Shown here: piece by piece, positions 30,001-38,906 of the stretch | Position numbering within the stretch: the first letter of the stretch is position 1 | How the letters are laid out: the number at the start of each line of letters is the position of its first letter | Assembly (NCBI RefSeq): GCF_017352135.1 | Contig: NZ_CP071458.1 | Location: 1-64,000, forward strand | DNA length: 64,000 bases | DNA from: Rhizobium lentis | Lineage (GTDB): Bacteria > Pseudomonadota > Alphaproteobacteria > Rhizobiales > Rhizobiaceae | Direction of reading: 5' to 3' | Translations under genes and position numbers: made by a program | Notes under the pieces: generated by a model | Seen by the model: only the letters and a program-made list of their open reading frames with translations | Told to the model about the DNA's origin: nothing | Database searches by the model: none

Positions 30001-30152
30001 TGCATCGCCAGCGATTGCGCGCGGCGCACAATCTTCGGCTCGGTCTGTCATCTGGTGGTGCGTTTCTAGCGATGGAAGTGAGGTTTGAAGCATTACACGT
30101 CAACAGCGCGTTCTCGCGTTTGGGCGGTAATCTCGATCAAACGGAGGAAACC

Positions 30153-30932
30153 ATGGACGAAAGCGGATTGCAAAATTTCCTCAAGAGATTGAGGTCCGGC
30201 AAAGCCAACTATATGGGCTGGTCGGGATTGAGTGACCCGATGCTCGTGGGCTACATCGCGCGCGCGGGATACGACGCTGTACTGCTTGATCAACAGCATG
30301 GGTTCCACGATACGGCGTCGTGCATCTCGTGTATTTCGGAAGCCGCGCTGACTGGTACCCCCATAATCGTCCGTGTGAGCGTGAATGATTTCGCGCAGGC
30401 GGCACGAATGCTGGATTGCGGCGCGGCGGGCGTCGTCGCTCCGATGATCAATTCGGCAGCCGACGCGAGGCGGTTCGTATCGCACGTCAAATATCCTCCA
30501 CTTGGACAACGTAGCTTTGGACCTGGCCGGGCTATGCAATTGTCTAGTGCAACCGATGACCAAGTATTCGTTCAGTCTGCCAACGGGAATACGTTGGCGA
30601 TCGCCATGTGCGAGACACGCGAGGCTCTCGATGTCCTCGATGAAATCCTGAATGTTCCCGGCCTCGACGGCGTTCTGGTCGGTCCTGCTGACCTCTCGCT
30701 CGCCTTGTGCAGCGGCATCATGGATCCAAACGGAAGCGCAGTGCGGAACGCCACTCTCGATGTTGCCCGCCGCTCCCGCGCGAAGGGAAAGATCGCATGT
30801 GCGTTCGCGGGAACCGTTGAACGCTCGCGCGAGCTCGTGCGCGACGGCTTTCAGCTTGTGTCTGTGGAGTACGACGAAAAAGTAATCGCCGACGCGTTCG
30901 CGAAAGTCCTGAATGAAGCCAAGCAGGTCTGA
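30153..30932 (+). CDS. HpcH/HpaI-family aldolase
   Basis: A 259-residue class II pyruvate aldolase of the HpcH/HpaI/citrate lyase family. DQQHG replaces the usual D-x-EHG. The PxGxRxFGP element (PPLGQRSFGPGRA), ETREAL (metal-ligand glutamate) and GPADLSL (aspartate) follow. The ATG at 30153 has a strong GGAGGA. Such enzymes cleave 4-hydroxy-2-oxoacids such as 2-keto-3-deoxy acids. It stands alone between a damaged SDR and the convergent ribokinase remnant, so its pathway is not clear; the sugar regulon to the right is a possible partner. Confidence 0.85.
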   Translation: MDESGLQNFLKRLRSGKANYMGWSGLSDPMLVGYIARAGYDAVLLDQQHGFHDTASCISCISEAALTGTPIIVRVSVNDFAQAARMLDCGAAGVVAPMINSAADARRFVSHVKYPPLGQRSFGPGRAMQLSSATDDQVFVQSANGNTLAIAMCETREALDVLDEILNVPGLDGVLVGPADLSLALCSGIMDPNGSAVRNATLDVARRSRAKGKIACAFAGTVERSRELVRDGFQLVSVEYDEKVIADAFAKVLNEAKQV

Positions 30933-31357
30933 CTTCGAACCTCTGCCGGGCGCATTGGAATCGGATGAAAACACGATGTCCGTAGAGCGCCACATGCCTG
31001 CATCCGCGCCGTTCAGGTGAAAAATCTCGATCCGCTTACTCAAAGGCCATCGCGGTCGCCGTCGCCTGCGCGCCAGGCCGGCCGTCTCGGAAGAACAGGT
31101 ACGCGTTGGTTTTCACCGCTGAAGCTTACCCCCTTCTATTCGACCCACGCGGGCGGAAAACGGAGAGGGCTGGAAGTCGACCGCGGCTACCGATAATAGG
31201 GACTTGATCTGTCTTGGTTCGTGCATGTCGTCCTGCCAGACTCGACCGATGCTATGTGATGGGTCTCTCAAATGTTAGGAGAATGAGACGCCAGAACTAT
31301 TATTCTGGAAGGCGGCGTAGTCAGTTAGCGCTGAAAGCGCCCCCTATTTCAAGTCTC
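30933..31357. other. Convergent intergenic region
   Basis: No gene is supported. It lies between the 3' ends of the aldolase (rightward) and ribokinase (leftward) genes. I found no obvious terminator hairpin with a T-run and no repeat. Confidence 0.4.
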
Positions 31358-32244
31358 TCACACACGATCTTTTTCAGGGGTGCTGACCAGCTTCGCGGCG
31401 GCGATATTCGCTTTTCGAAGAGCAGAGTTCATCGTTTTCCCAGATGCAATTTCTGCAGCCAACACGCCAATGAACTCGTCACCAGCGCCATGGGTGCTCT
31501 CAACAACGATCTTCACGGCCTCAATAAGGATTTCATGGCCTTGGCGGTCTGCAAAAGCGACACCGTCACCACCTGCGGTCACCACGACCTCGGGAAAGAC
31601 ATTCACAAGCTTCCTTGCAGCTTCCAGAGCGCCATCGAGTGTTTCTACGACTGGAACCCCTGACAGCATTTCCGCTTCTATTGCGTTGACGACGAGGATA
31701 TCGATGAGCGGCTGAAGATCGAACGATAGCGGACGCGCCGGCGCGGCATTGATCAGCACACGGCCGCCGCCTCTTTTACAGCCCGTGCCGCCGCGACGTT
31801 GGCGGCGTCGGGAATTTCGCTCTGCAAAACAAGCAGCGTCGTCCTGTCCAAAAGAACCTGGGCCGCGGCAACATCGCCGTCGCCAAGCGTGAGATTGCTT
31901 CCGGAAACGATAACCGCGCCATAGTCTCCCTCCGCGTCGAAGATCGCGACACTCATTCCGGTGGATTGCGATCCATCGCGCCGAACGAAAGTGTGATCAA
32001 CATTTTTGCGAGCGAGATTGGTGATAAGAAACCGCCCAAAGTCGTCGTCGGCAACCGCCCCTATCATCGCCGTCGCGACACCGGTTCGAGCCGACGAAAC
32101 AGCCTGGTTGCCGCCCTTACCGCCGCTTTTCGGGTGCCATGATGTTCCCGTCACTGTTTCACCCTTGCGCGGCCGCGCCGGTCCCATCACGGCGATGTCG
32201 TAGTGGAGGCTGCCAAAGACGGTAACGAGGGGTGCAGTTGTCAT
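31358..32244 (-). pseudogene. Ribokinase-like PfkB kinase, frameshifted
   Basis: PfkB-family sugar kinase. The first 160 residues carry the N-terminal GGKGGNQA signature (SGGKGGNQAVS), and the second part has VTAGGDG and the anion-hole/catalytic STHGAGDEF motif. The two parts are in different frames, joined where EAAAVC should read on into VLINAAPARP. One base is missing in the GGC-repeat at about 31761-31772. The start overlaps the end of the RpiR gene (ATGA), so it is the last gene of the operon. If the frameshift is real, phosphorylation of the sugar must come from elsewhere. Confidence 0.88.
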
Positions 32245-33116
32245 GGGAGTCGATCTTTTCGTTTGGACGTGACGGCGGACATGGTCCGCTCGAGATTGCG
32301 TTCGGCAGCTTTGTAGTCACGCTGGGCAACGGCAACGAACACAGCGTCAAGGATGTTGAGCTGCGCGATCCGCGCGGCGGCATTCTCGCCCATCAGAGGA
32401 GAACCCTGCGCGGTGGAACAAAGCACCACGTCGGCCGCCTGTGCCAACGCGGACGAGTTGTAGTTGGTGATAGCAATCGTGCGAGCGCCGTTTCGCCGGG
32501 CAAGCTGGATCGCCTCGATCACTGCCGTGGTGTTGCCCGAATGGGAAAAGCCGATCGCAATGTCTCCGTCGACCAGCAGCGACGCCGACATCAGCATCAT
32601 GTGCAAATCATCGAAGACGCTGGCCCGCACGCCGATCCGCAGAAATTTGTGCGACACATCGCGTGCAATCTGCGCGGAGCCGCCCACACCATAGAAATCG
32701 CGCTGTTTGGCACGATGGATCAGATCCGCCGCCCTGTCGAACGCCTCCATGTCGAGTATCGACAATGTTTCTTCCAGGGCATTGATCGAGGTGCGAAAAA
32801 CCTTTTGCACGATCTCCTGCGACGTATCGTCGACGGACAATTCTTGATGCATTTCGGCCGTGGGCTGGCGGTTATACTGGCTGACCGCCGCACGGAAATC
32901 CCGATATCCGGCAAAACCGAGTTTCTTGGTGATCTTCACCACCATGGCTTCCGAAACACCCGCATCGTCGGCAATCTGCTTCAGCGATGTGTCGTCGCCG
33001 AAGTCGCGCAACGCAAAAACCGTATCGACCACCTTTGCTTCAAGCGGCGTCAGCAAGGGCATCATCATGCGGATGCGAGGGCCGACGGCTTTCGTGTCGA
33101 AGTTTTCAGTATTCAT
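32241..33116 (-). CDS. RpiR-family sugar-responsive regulator
   Basis: A 291-residue regulator. The N-terminal RpiR helix-turn-helix (LKQIADDAGVSEAMVVKITKKLGFAGYRDFR) precedes a C-terminal SIS domain that binds phosphosugars (FYGVGGSAQIARDV, IGFSHSGNTTAVIEA). It overlaps the permease gene upstream and the kinase gene downstream by four bases each. It is the obvious candidate to bind the two 30-bp inverted repeats before the two operons of this region. The SIS domain predicts that a phosphorylated sugar is the effector. Whether it represses or activates cannot be told. Confidence 0.9.
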   Translation of the reverse strand: MNTENFDTKAVGPRIRMMMPLLTPLEAKVVDTVFALRDFGDDTSLKQIADDAGVSEAMVVKITKKLGFAGYRDFRAAVSQYNRQPTAEMHQELSVDDTSQEIVQKVFRTSINALEETLSILDMEAFDRAADLIHRAKQRDFYGVGGSAQIARDVSHKFLRIGVRASVFDDLHMMLMSASLLVDGDIAIGFSHSGNTTAVIEAIQLARRNGARTIAITNYNSSALAQAADVVLCSTAQGSPLMGENAAARIAQLNILDAVFVAVAQRDYKAAERNLERTMSAVTSKRKDRLP

Positions 33117-34093
33117 TCTCGTCCCCTCGTGGCGCGATCGATCATCATCGCAACGAGGATTATAAGGCCGGTTGCCAGCAGTTGATAGAAGGCCTGGACG
33201 TTCATCAACGTGAGGCCGTTGCGCATAGTTCCGAGAATGATGGCGCCCAGGATCGTTCCCAGAATGCTGCCCTTGCCGCCCATCAGCGAGGCTCCGCCGA
33301 TGGCCGCAGCAGCAATCGCGTCGAGCTCCCAGAGGTTGCCGAGGATCGGTTCGGCAGCGCCTAAGCGCCCGATCAGAATCAGGGACGCAAGAGCTGCAAG
33401 CCCACCGGAGATCACGTAAGCCGTGATCTTGGTGCGCGCGATCGGGACACCGGCGACGTAGGCCGCTTCCTCATTGCCGCCGACGGCCAGGAGATATTCG
33501 CCGATCGGGGTTTTCTTGAGCAAGACCCAGGCGGCTAGCGCCACGACGGCAACGATCAGAACGGGCATCGGAATACCGAACAGGTTTCCATTAAAGAGCG
33601 ATCGAAAACCCGCCGGGATGCCGAGAACAGGATTGCCGCCGGTATAGATCAGCGCGAGCGCGCGATACGTGCTCAACGTTCCGAGGGTCACGATGAAGGG
33701 CTGCAAACCGACATAGGCAACCAGAATTCCGTTTATGAAACCGCAGGCCATGCCGATCCCGAGGCCCGCCAGGATCGCAAGCGGAACCGGGGTTCCGGAA
33801 AGAAGCAGAGTCGCCGTGATGACCGCCGATATCGCAGCAGTCGGGCCGACAGACAGATCGATGCCGCCCGATATGATCACCAATGTCATGCCAAGCGCCA
33901 GACAGGCGTTGATGCTCGATTGCTGCAGGATATTGACGAGATTGCGTTCCGACAGGAAGCCAGGGACCAATGTCGAAAACACGGCCATGATAACGACGAG
34001 GCCGATCAGCGTGCCGGCGTCTCGCAAAGAAAACGAGAAGCGCGCGAATACGGGCGAAAGTTTCGTGTCGGCGGCGGCCGGTGAATTGCTCAT
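33113..34093 (-). CDS. Sugar ABC transporter permease (RbsC type)
   Basis: A 326-residue permease of the ribose/xylose/galactose family with about ten hydrophobic segments and the GGIDLSVG and GxxG...GGxSLMGGKGSILGT motifs. The ATG at 34093 has AAGGA upstream; the frame is open to 34117. It pairs with the double ATPase (26 bp upstream) and the binding protein further up. Its stop overlaps the RpiR start. Confidence 0.92.
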   Translation of the reverse strand: MSNSPAAADTKLSPVFARFSFSLRDAGTLIGLVVIMAVFSTLVPGFLSERNLVNILQQSSINACLALGMTLVIISGGIDLSVGPTAAISAVITATLLLSGTPVPLAILAGLGIGMACGFINGILVAYVGLQPFIVTLGTLSTYRALALIYTGGNPVLGIPAGFRSLFNGNLFGIPMPVLIVAVVALAAWVLLKKTPIGEYLLAVGGNEEAAYVAGVPIARTKITAYVISGGLAALASLILIGRLGAAEPILGNLWELDAIAAAAIGGASLMGGKGSILGTILGAIILGTMRNGLTLMNVQAFYQLLATGLIILVAMMIDRATRGRE

Positions 34094-34119
34094 AACGTGT
34101 TCCTTTATGTCGCCCACGC

Positions 34120-35637
34120 CTAGGCGGCCGGAGCTGGCGTGCGGCCAGTATTCGCACCGGGAATGGCATGCGCCACGATGGCGCTTTCTGTGAGGTCAGC
34201 ACGCGCGATCTCCGCAGCAATCTGCCCGTCGCGCATGACAAGGACACGATCGGAAAGCCGGATAACTTCCGGCAGTTCGGAAGAGACCACCACGATGGAA
34301 TGCCCATCGGCGGCCAGCGCCTCGATCAGGTGATAGATTTCCGCCTTGGCGCCGACGTCGATGCCGCGGGTCGGCTCGTCGAACAGGAGAATCTGCGATT
34401 TGCTTGCCAGCCAGCGCGCGATGATCGCTTTCTGCTGATTGCCACCGCTGAAGAGCCGGATCGGTCTGTCCAACTGGAAAGGCCGGAGATTGACGCGGCG
34501 CAGCAGGTCCTGAGCCGTGTTGCGCAACTTGCCGCCCTGAATGATGCCGGCTTTGGAGAAGCTCTCCAGCGAGGCAAGTGCCATGTTGATGGTGACCGAG
34601 CGGACGGGAATGATCCCCTCCCGCTTGCGCTCTTCAGGAACGAGGCCGATGCCGGCGGAAATGGCATCGCGGGGATTGCGCAGGTTCACGGTTTTGCCGT
34701 CTATATCGATCGTGCCTGCCGTCAATCTGTCCGCACCCGCCAGAAGGCGCAGGAGTTCCGTCCGACCGGATCCGACAAGCCCTGCAATGCCGAGAACTTC
34801 ACCGCGGTGAAGTTTGAACGACGCGTCCCTGATTTTCGTCAGCGACGAGAGCCCGCGCGCCTCGAGTTTCACCGTCGCGGTCGCGTGTGAGACATGCTGC
34901 TCCTGCATCAGCTCACGGCCGACCATCATCGTGATGACATCTTGGTGGGAAGCCGTCTGGACATCCACCGCACCGATAAGCTTGCCGTCGCGCATGACAC
35001 TGGCGCGCTGGCAGATGCGGAAGACTTCGTCCATCTTGTGCGAGACATAGATAATCGACACGCCACTTGCCGATAATTTTGTTATGACCTCAGCCAGCCG
35101 TTCGAACTCACTCGGTGTCAGACTGGATGTCGGTTCATCCATGGCGATGATCCTGGCGCGGTCGAGCAATGCCCGGGCAATCTCGACAATCTGGCGCTGT
35201 GCCACCTTGAGCGAAGAGATTGGCGCCGCGGGATCGATGCCGGGTTCGATCATCGACAATGCTTCGGCAGCCCGCCGCTCCTGCTCTCCTCTCGAGACGA
35301 ACAGCCCGCCAACGGTCGTCAGCGGATGCCCGAGGAACATGTTCTGCGCTACACTCAGATGCGGGACTTGCTGCAGTTCCTGGTGGATCATGGCGATGCC
35401 GGCACCACGCGCCTCCATCGGCTTGCGAAAGGAGACATTTTCGCCGTCGACAAACATGGACCCGGAGGTTGGACGAAAGACGCCGGAAAGGATGCGCAGC
35501 AGCGTCGACTTTCCCGCGCCGTTTTCACCGAGAAGCCCATGGATTTCGCCGGGCGCGACGTCGAAGGAGACGTCGGACAATGCGTTCACGCCCGGGAAGC
35601 TCTTGGATATCGCTTCGAATCTCAGTCTCGGTGTCAT
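34120..35637 (-). CDS. Sugar ABC transporter double ATPase (RbsA type)
   Basis: A 505-residue protein with two ABC domains, as in RbsA/XylG/MglA. The first has Walker A GENGAGKST, a divergent signature, and Walker B MDEPTSSL. The second has a degenerate Walker A (GLVGSGRTE), a good LFSGGNQQKAIIARWL signature and Walker B FDEPTRGIDVG. The ATG at 35637 has GGGAGGG upstream. It lies between the binding-protein gene, separated by a strong hairpin, and the permease gene. Confidence 0.93.
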   Translation of the reverse strand: MTPRLRFEAISKSFPGVNALSDVSFDVAPGEIHGLLGENGAGKSTLLRILSGVFRPTSGSMFVDGENVSFRKPMEARGAGIAMIHQELQQVPHLSVAQNMFLGHPLTTVGGLFVSRGEQERRAAEALSMIEPGIDPAAPISSLKVAQRQIVEIARALLDRARIIAMDEPTSSLTPSEFERLAEVITKLSASGVSIIYVSHKMDEVFRICQRASVMRDGKLIGAVDVQTASHQDVITMMVGRELMQEQHVSHATATVKLEARGLSSLTKIRDASFKLHRGEVLGIAGLVGSGRTELLRLLAGADRLTAGTIDIDGKTVNLRNPRDAISAGIGLVPEERKREGIIPVRSVTINMALASLESFSKAGIIQGGKLRNTAQDLLRRVNLRPFQLDRPIRLFSGGNQQKAIIARWLASKSQILLFDEPTRGIDVGAKAEIYHLIEALAADGHSIVVVSSELPEVIRLSDRVLVMRDGQIAAEIARADLTESAIVAHAIPGANTGRTPAPAA

Positions 35638-35660
35638 TGCGTCACCCTCCCATCGGCAAG

Positions 35661-35687
35661 AGATGCCGGCCAGAGCGGCCGGCATCT
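35661..35687 (-). terminator. Intergenic hairpin between binding-protein and ATPase genes
   Basis: A perfect 11-bp stem (AGATGCCGGCC at 35661-35671 with GGCCGGCATCT at 35677-35687) with a 5-base loop lies right behind the binding-protein stop. Lacking a T-run, it probably stabilises the upstream mRNA or attenuates read-through, so that more binding protein than ATPase is made. That arrangement is common in sugar ABC operons. Confidence 0.7.
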
Positions 35688-35701
35688 TCGTCAGTTGGCG
35701 A

Positions 35702-36766
35702 TCAATTCGCCGCGGCGGCGTCTTCCATCAGCACGGCACGGACATCGACGCCTTCGCCCTGGTATCGAGCGACATTGTCCTTGGTGATAAGCGCCTGCGG
35801 CGTGGCGACGACGCGGGGCAGTTTCTGGCCGGCGACAAGGCGCAAGGCGGCTTCAAGCGCCACTTCACCGGTCAGTACCGGGAAGCTGTCGACGGTGCCC
35901 GTCAATTCGCCGGCCTTGATCGACGTATAGGCATCGGAAATGCCGTCCGTGCCGAACACGGCAACCTTGTCCTGAAGGCCGGCCGCCTTGACCGCCTCGA
36001 CGATACCCAGTGCCATCCCGTCGTTATTGGCATAGAACCCGATCAGGTCGGGATGCTGCTGCAGGATGTTGGTGGCGGCGTCATAGGATGTCTGGCGATC
36101 CCAGTTGCCCGGAACGCTGGCGACGACTTCGAACTTGCCGCTTTCGCTGATCGTCGCCTTGAAGCCGTCGGTACGCTGGACGGCGGCGTAGACACCGGCC
36201 TGGCCTTCGACGATCGCAACCTTGCCGCCATCCGGCCGGTTCTCGACAAACCATTTCGCCACGCGCACGCCATTGTCGCGCTGGACGTTGCCGACATAGT
36301 GCTCCGCCTGCGGAATGACCGCATCATTGACGTTGACGACCGGAATGCCCGCGGCCTTCGCCTGTTCGATGACCGGCTGAAGATTGGCGTCGGTCTGCGG
36401 CGAGACCAAAAGAACATTGTATCCCTGGGTAATCAGGCCCTCGGCGATTGTCAGCTGGCCGAGTTGGTCGCCTTCGCTCTGTGCTGCCTGATAGACCACC
36501 GGCACGCCGGCCTTGTCGCCGAATTTGGTGTAGCCTTCACCCAGCGAGCGCCAGTATTCGTTGGTCAGCGTCTTGGAAACTGCACCGGCCTTGGTACCTT
36601 CCGGCAGCTTGGGAAACGCGCCGAGCTTGGCTTCGAGCTGCGACCAGTCCATGCGATCCTTTTCGGTGTCGGAGTTGAGTGGCGCAAGTTCCTGCGCGAC
36701 GGCGGCGCTGAACAGGAAACTGGCAACCAGACCTGCGGCAACGGTCGTCTTCAAAAATGTCTTCAT
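35702..36766 (-). CDS. Sugar ABC transporter binding protein (RbsB-like)
   Basis: A 354-residue periplasmic binding protein of the Peripla_BP_4 type with a Sec signal peptide (KTFLKTTVAAGLVASFLFSAAVA). Domain hallmarks are NVLLVSPQTDANLQPVIEQA, VNVNDAV, and FYANNDGMALGIVEA before FGTDGISDAY. The ATG at 36766 follows GGGAGG. The N-terminal mature part is longer than in ribose-binding proteins, so the ligand may not be ribose. It is the second gene of the operon that starts with the isomerase-like gene. Confidence 0.9.
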   Translation of the reverse strand: MKTFLKTTVAAGLVASFLFSAAVAQELAPLNSDTEKDRMDWSQLEAKLGAFPKLPEGTKAGAVSKTLTNEYWRSLGEGYTKFGDKAGVPVVYQAAQSEGDQLGQLTIAEGLITQGYNVLLVSPQTDANLQPVIEQAKAAGIPVVNVNDAVIPQAEHYVGNVQRDNGVRVAKWFVENRPDGGKVAIVEGQAGVYAAVQRTDGFKATISESGKFEVVASVPGNWDRQTSYDAATNILQQHPDLIGFYANNDGMALGIVEAVKAAGLQDKVAVFGTDGISDAYTSIKAGELTGTVDSFPVLTGEVALEAALRLVAGQKLPRVVATPQALITKDNVARYQGEGVDVRAVLMEDAAAAN

Positions 36767-36822
36767 CGGTTCCTCCCGAGTGTGAAATTCACACGCCGTC
36801 CGGCGTGCTGCGGTGATGGAGT

Positions 36823-37812
36823 TCAAGCCCCCGCGCCAAGCATCGCTTCTTGAATGATGGACTGGGCGGAAACGGCATCCTGACGGTCAATCGCGCCAGA
36901 CAGGCGATTGTCCTGCTCAAGGCGGTCCACGACATCAAGCATGCGCTTGACAGTCTGGATGTTCACCTCGCATTCGTGGACCGGATCGAGTCCGGTCATA
37001 TCCGGGAATGTGTCGAAGTAGATCGCGCCGTCATAACCGTCCTTGCGGATCTGGCGCAGCAGTTCGATCGTCTGTTGTGTGTGAACGGCGCCGACCATCA
37101 GGCCATCGTCACGCTTGGCATAGCCGTCGTTCAGGTGAACGCCGAGAATACGGCTGTAGCGCGCTATCAGCGCCGCCGCGAAGGCCGGCTGCTCATCGGC
37201 ATAGAGCACATGAGCGAAGTCCAACGTCACACCAAGATTGGGGAGGCCGACTTCCTTGATGGCCAGCAGCGTTGTGGCGCAGTCAGGCATCAGGCTATAG
37301 GAGCGCGGCTCGTTCGGCTTGTACTCGATGCTGATCTGGCAATCGGGATCATGCTCGCAAACTTCACGAATTCCAGCAATTTCGTGTTGCCACAAGGTTG
37401 CATAGTCGGCCTGGAACGCGTAATCGAATCCATCCTGCCCGAGCCAGATGGTCATCAGATTGCTGCCGGCCTCACGGGTGGCGTCGATGCCCTTCTTCGT
37501 CAGGTCGATGGCTTCACGGCGAACCGCTGCATCAGGGTTGGTGAAGGCGCCAATCTTGAAAGCGGGATTAGTGTAGTAACGCATCGCAAAGCCGTTGATC
37601 GCAAGGCCCATGTCCCCGATCTGCCGCGCCAATTCGCGCGGGTCTTCGGAGACGTGATCGGGATAATTGAGATCGAGATCCGTCAATCCATCGACCTTTG
37701 CAGCACGGGCGACCATCTGCTTGACACTTGGCTTCCCGGAAAGATCAGGCCATTCGGCCTGCGGCCGGGAGGCAAAGGAGTTGAGGCGGGTGGCGAATTT
37801 CAATGGGGTCAC
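36823..37812 (-). CDS. TIM-barrel sugar isomerase/epimerase (AP-endonuclease-2 fold)
   Basis: A 329-residue protein of the xylose-isomerase-like TIM-barrel family. Metal-ligand-type residues occur in ISIEYKPNEP, GVTLDFAHVL, GVHLNDG and IYFDTFPD. It begins with GTG at 37812. Family members isomerise or epimerise free sugars or hydroxy-acids; relatives include rhamnose isomerases, tagatose/allulose epimerases and apiose isomerase, and I cannot choose among them. It is the first gene of the operon that continues with the RbsABC-type importer, RpiR and the kinase. An inverted repeat shared with the other operon lies 35 bp upstream. Confidence 0.85.
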   Translation of the reverse strand: MTPLKFATRLNSFASRPQAEWPDLSGKPSVKQMVARAAKVDGLTDLDLNYPDHVSEDPRELARQIGDMGLAINGFAMRYYTNPAFKIGAFTNPDAAVRREAIDLTKKGIDATREAGSNLMTIWLGQDGFDYAFQADYATLWQHEIAGIREVCEHDPDCQISIEYKPNEPRSYSLMPDCATTLLAIKEVGLPNLGVTLDFAHVLYADEQPAFAAALIARYSRILGVHLNDGYAKRDDGLMVGAVHTQQTIELLRQIRKDGYDGAIYFDTFPDMTGLDPVHECEVNIQTVKRMLDVVDRLEQDNRLSGAIDRQDAVSAQSIIQEAMLGAGA

Positions 37813-37846
37813 TGGACTGGGCTCACATCGTTTGGCGTTGCAGTTT

Positions 37847-37876
37847 ACTTCACATAATAATACAATATTGTAAAGT
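37847..37876. promoter_or_regulatory. Operator copy 1 (30-bp inverted repeat)
   Basis: An ACTTCACATAAT arm and an ATATTGTAAAGT arm are separated by AATACA. The same site occurs at 43053-43082 with both arms preserved (one base different) and a different centre. It lies 35 bp before the start of the isomerase gene, at a promoter position. Conserved arms with a variable spacer suggest a dimeric regulator, most simply the RpiR protein of this operon. Confidence 0.8.
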
Positions 37877-37932
37877 TATGAAATGTTGTGCGGCGCACCA
37901 TTTCGCGGATCGGGCTCGCCTTCTGTCGGCTA

Positions 37933-37960
37933 CGGGCGCCACGCTATTTCACGGCGCCCG
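37933..37960 (-). terminator. Hairpin at the 3' end of the MalG-like gene
   Basis: CGGGCGCC (37933-37940) and GGCGCCCG (37953-37960) form an 8-bp GC stem that overlaps the stop codon of the leftward permease gene. There is no T-run after it. It may protect the transcript end or reduce read-through into the operator and promoter of the next operon. Confidence 0.5.
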
Positions 37961-38906
37961 CCGTCAGGCCCTTAACGATGTAGCGCTCGAGGAATATGCC
38001 GATGAGCACGAGCGGCAGAATGGCGGCACTGGCGATCGCTGCCATGGACCACCAGTTGATACCCTGCGATCCGGTCTGGCTTGCGACCATCACCGGCAGC
38101 GTCTTGGCATCGGTGCTGGTCAGAAGAGCTGCGAAGAAATACTCGTTCCAGCAGAGAATAACGGACAGGATGAATGCCGCGACCATGCCGGGCAGTGCGA
38201 TGGGCAGCACGATCCGCAGGAACGCGCCCCAGATCGAGCAGCCATCGACAAGCGCCGCCTGCTCCAGCTCCAGAGGGATCGTGTCGAACTGGTCGCGCAT
38301 GATCCAGATGACGATCGGCAGGACCATCAGCGTGTAGACCAGGATGAGGCCGACAAGCGAGTCCAGCAGCATCAGTTGCTTGTAGAGAACCAGGAATGGC
38401 ATCGCGAGCACGACCGGTGGCAAGATGAGCTGTGACAGGAAGAAGAAGGAGATGTCCTTGTTGCGCATCCAGAGAAATTTGTAGGAGAACCGGCTGAGGC
38501 CGTAGGCCGCGAGCGATCCGAGGACGACAGCGAGAAGCGAGGCGCCCGCCGACGCGACGATGCTGTTGAAGAACCGGCGGATGAACTCGTCACGGACGGT
38601 CGATTGCGCAAAGATCGTGTCGGGCGACAGGCCAAGCGAACGCCAGCCTTTCCAGTCCGGCGTAAAATCCACGAAGGGAATGAGGTGGCCCTGGGTCACG
38701 TTCACGGCGGTCTTGAATGACGTCGTCACCGTCCAGTAGATCGGAAACAGGGAAACGAAGGCCCAAAAGACCAGGGCGGCGTAGATCAGCATGCTACGGG
38801 TCATGAAGCTGGGCAGCGCGAAGCTGCGACGTGCGGGCGCTTTTGGACGTATTGCCCCATGTGCTGTCGACATCGTGTCAGCCCTCAGTTTGTTCTTTGC
38901 ATCCAT
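37944..38906 (-). CDS. Carbohydrate ABC permease (MalG/UgpE type)
   Basis: A 320-residue permease with six membrane segments and the EAA motif (ELEQAALVDGCSIWGAFLRIVLPIALPG). The cytoplasmic N-terminus is 38 residues. It overlaps the end of the preceding MalF-like gene by 22 bases, so the two are coupled. It is the last gene of the second sugar-import operon. Confidence 0.92.
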   Translation of the reverse strand: MDAKNKLRADTMSTAHGAIRPKAPARRSFALPSFMTRSMLIYAALVFWAFVSLFPIYWTVTTSFKTAVNVTQGHLIPFVDFTPDWKGWRSLGLSPDTIFAQSTVRDEFIRRFFNSIVASAGASLLAVVLGSLAAYGLSRFSYKFLWMRNKDISFFFLSQLILPPVVLAMPFLVLYKQLMLLDSLVGLILVYTLMVLPIVIWIMRDQFDTIPLELEQAALVDGCSIWGAFLRIVLPIALPGMVAAFILSVILCWNEYFFAALLTSTDAKTLPVMVASQTGSQGINWWSMAAIASAAILPLVLIGIFLERYIVKGLTAGAVK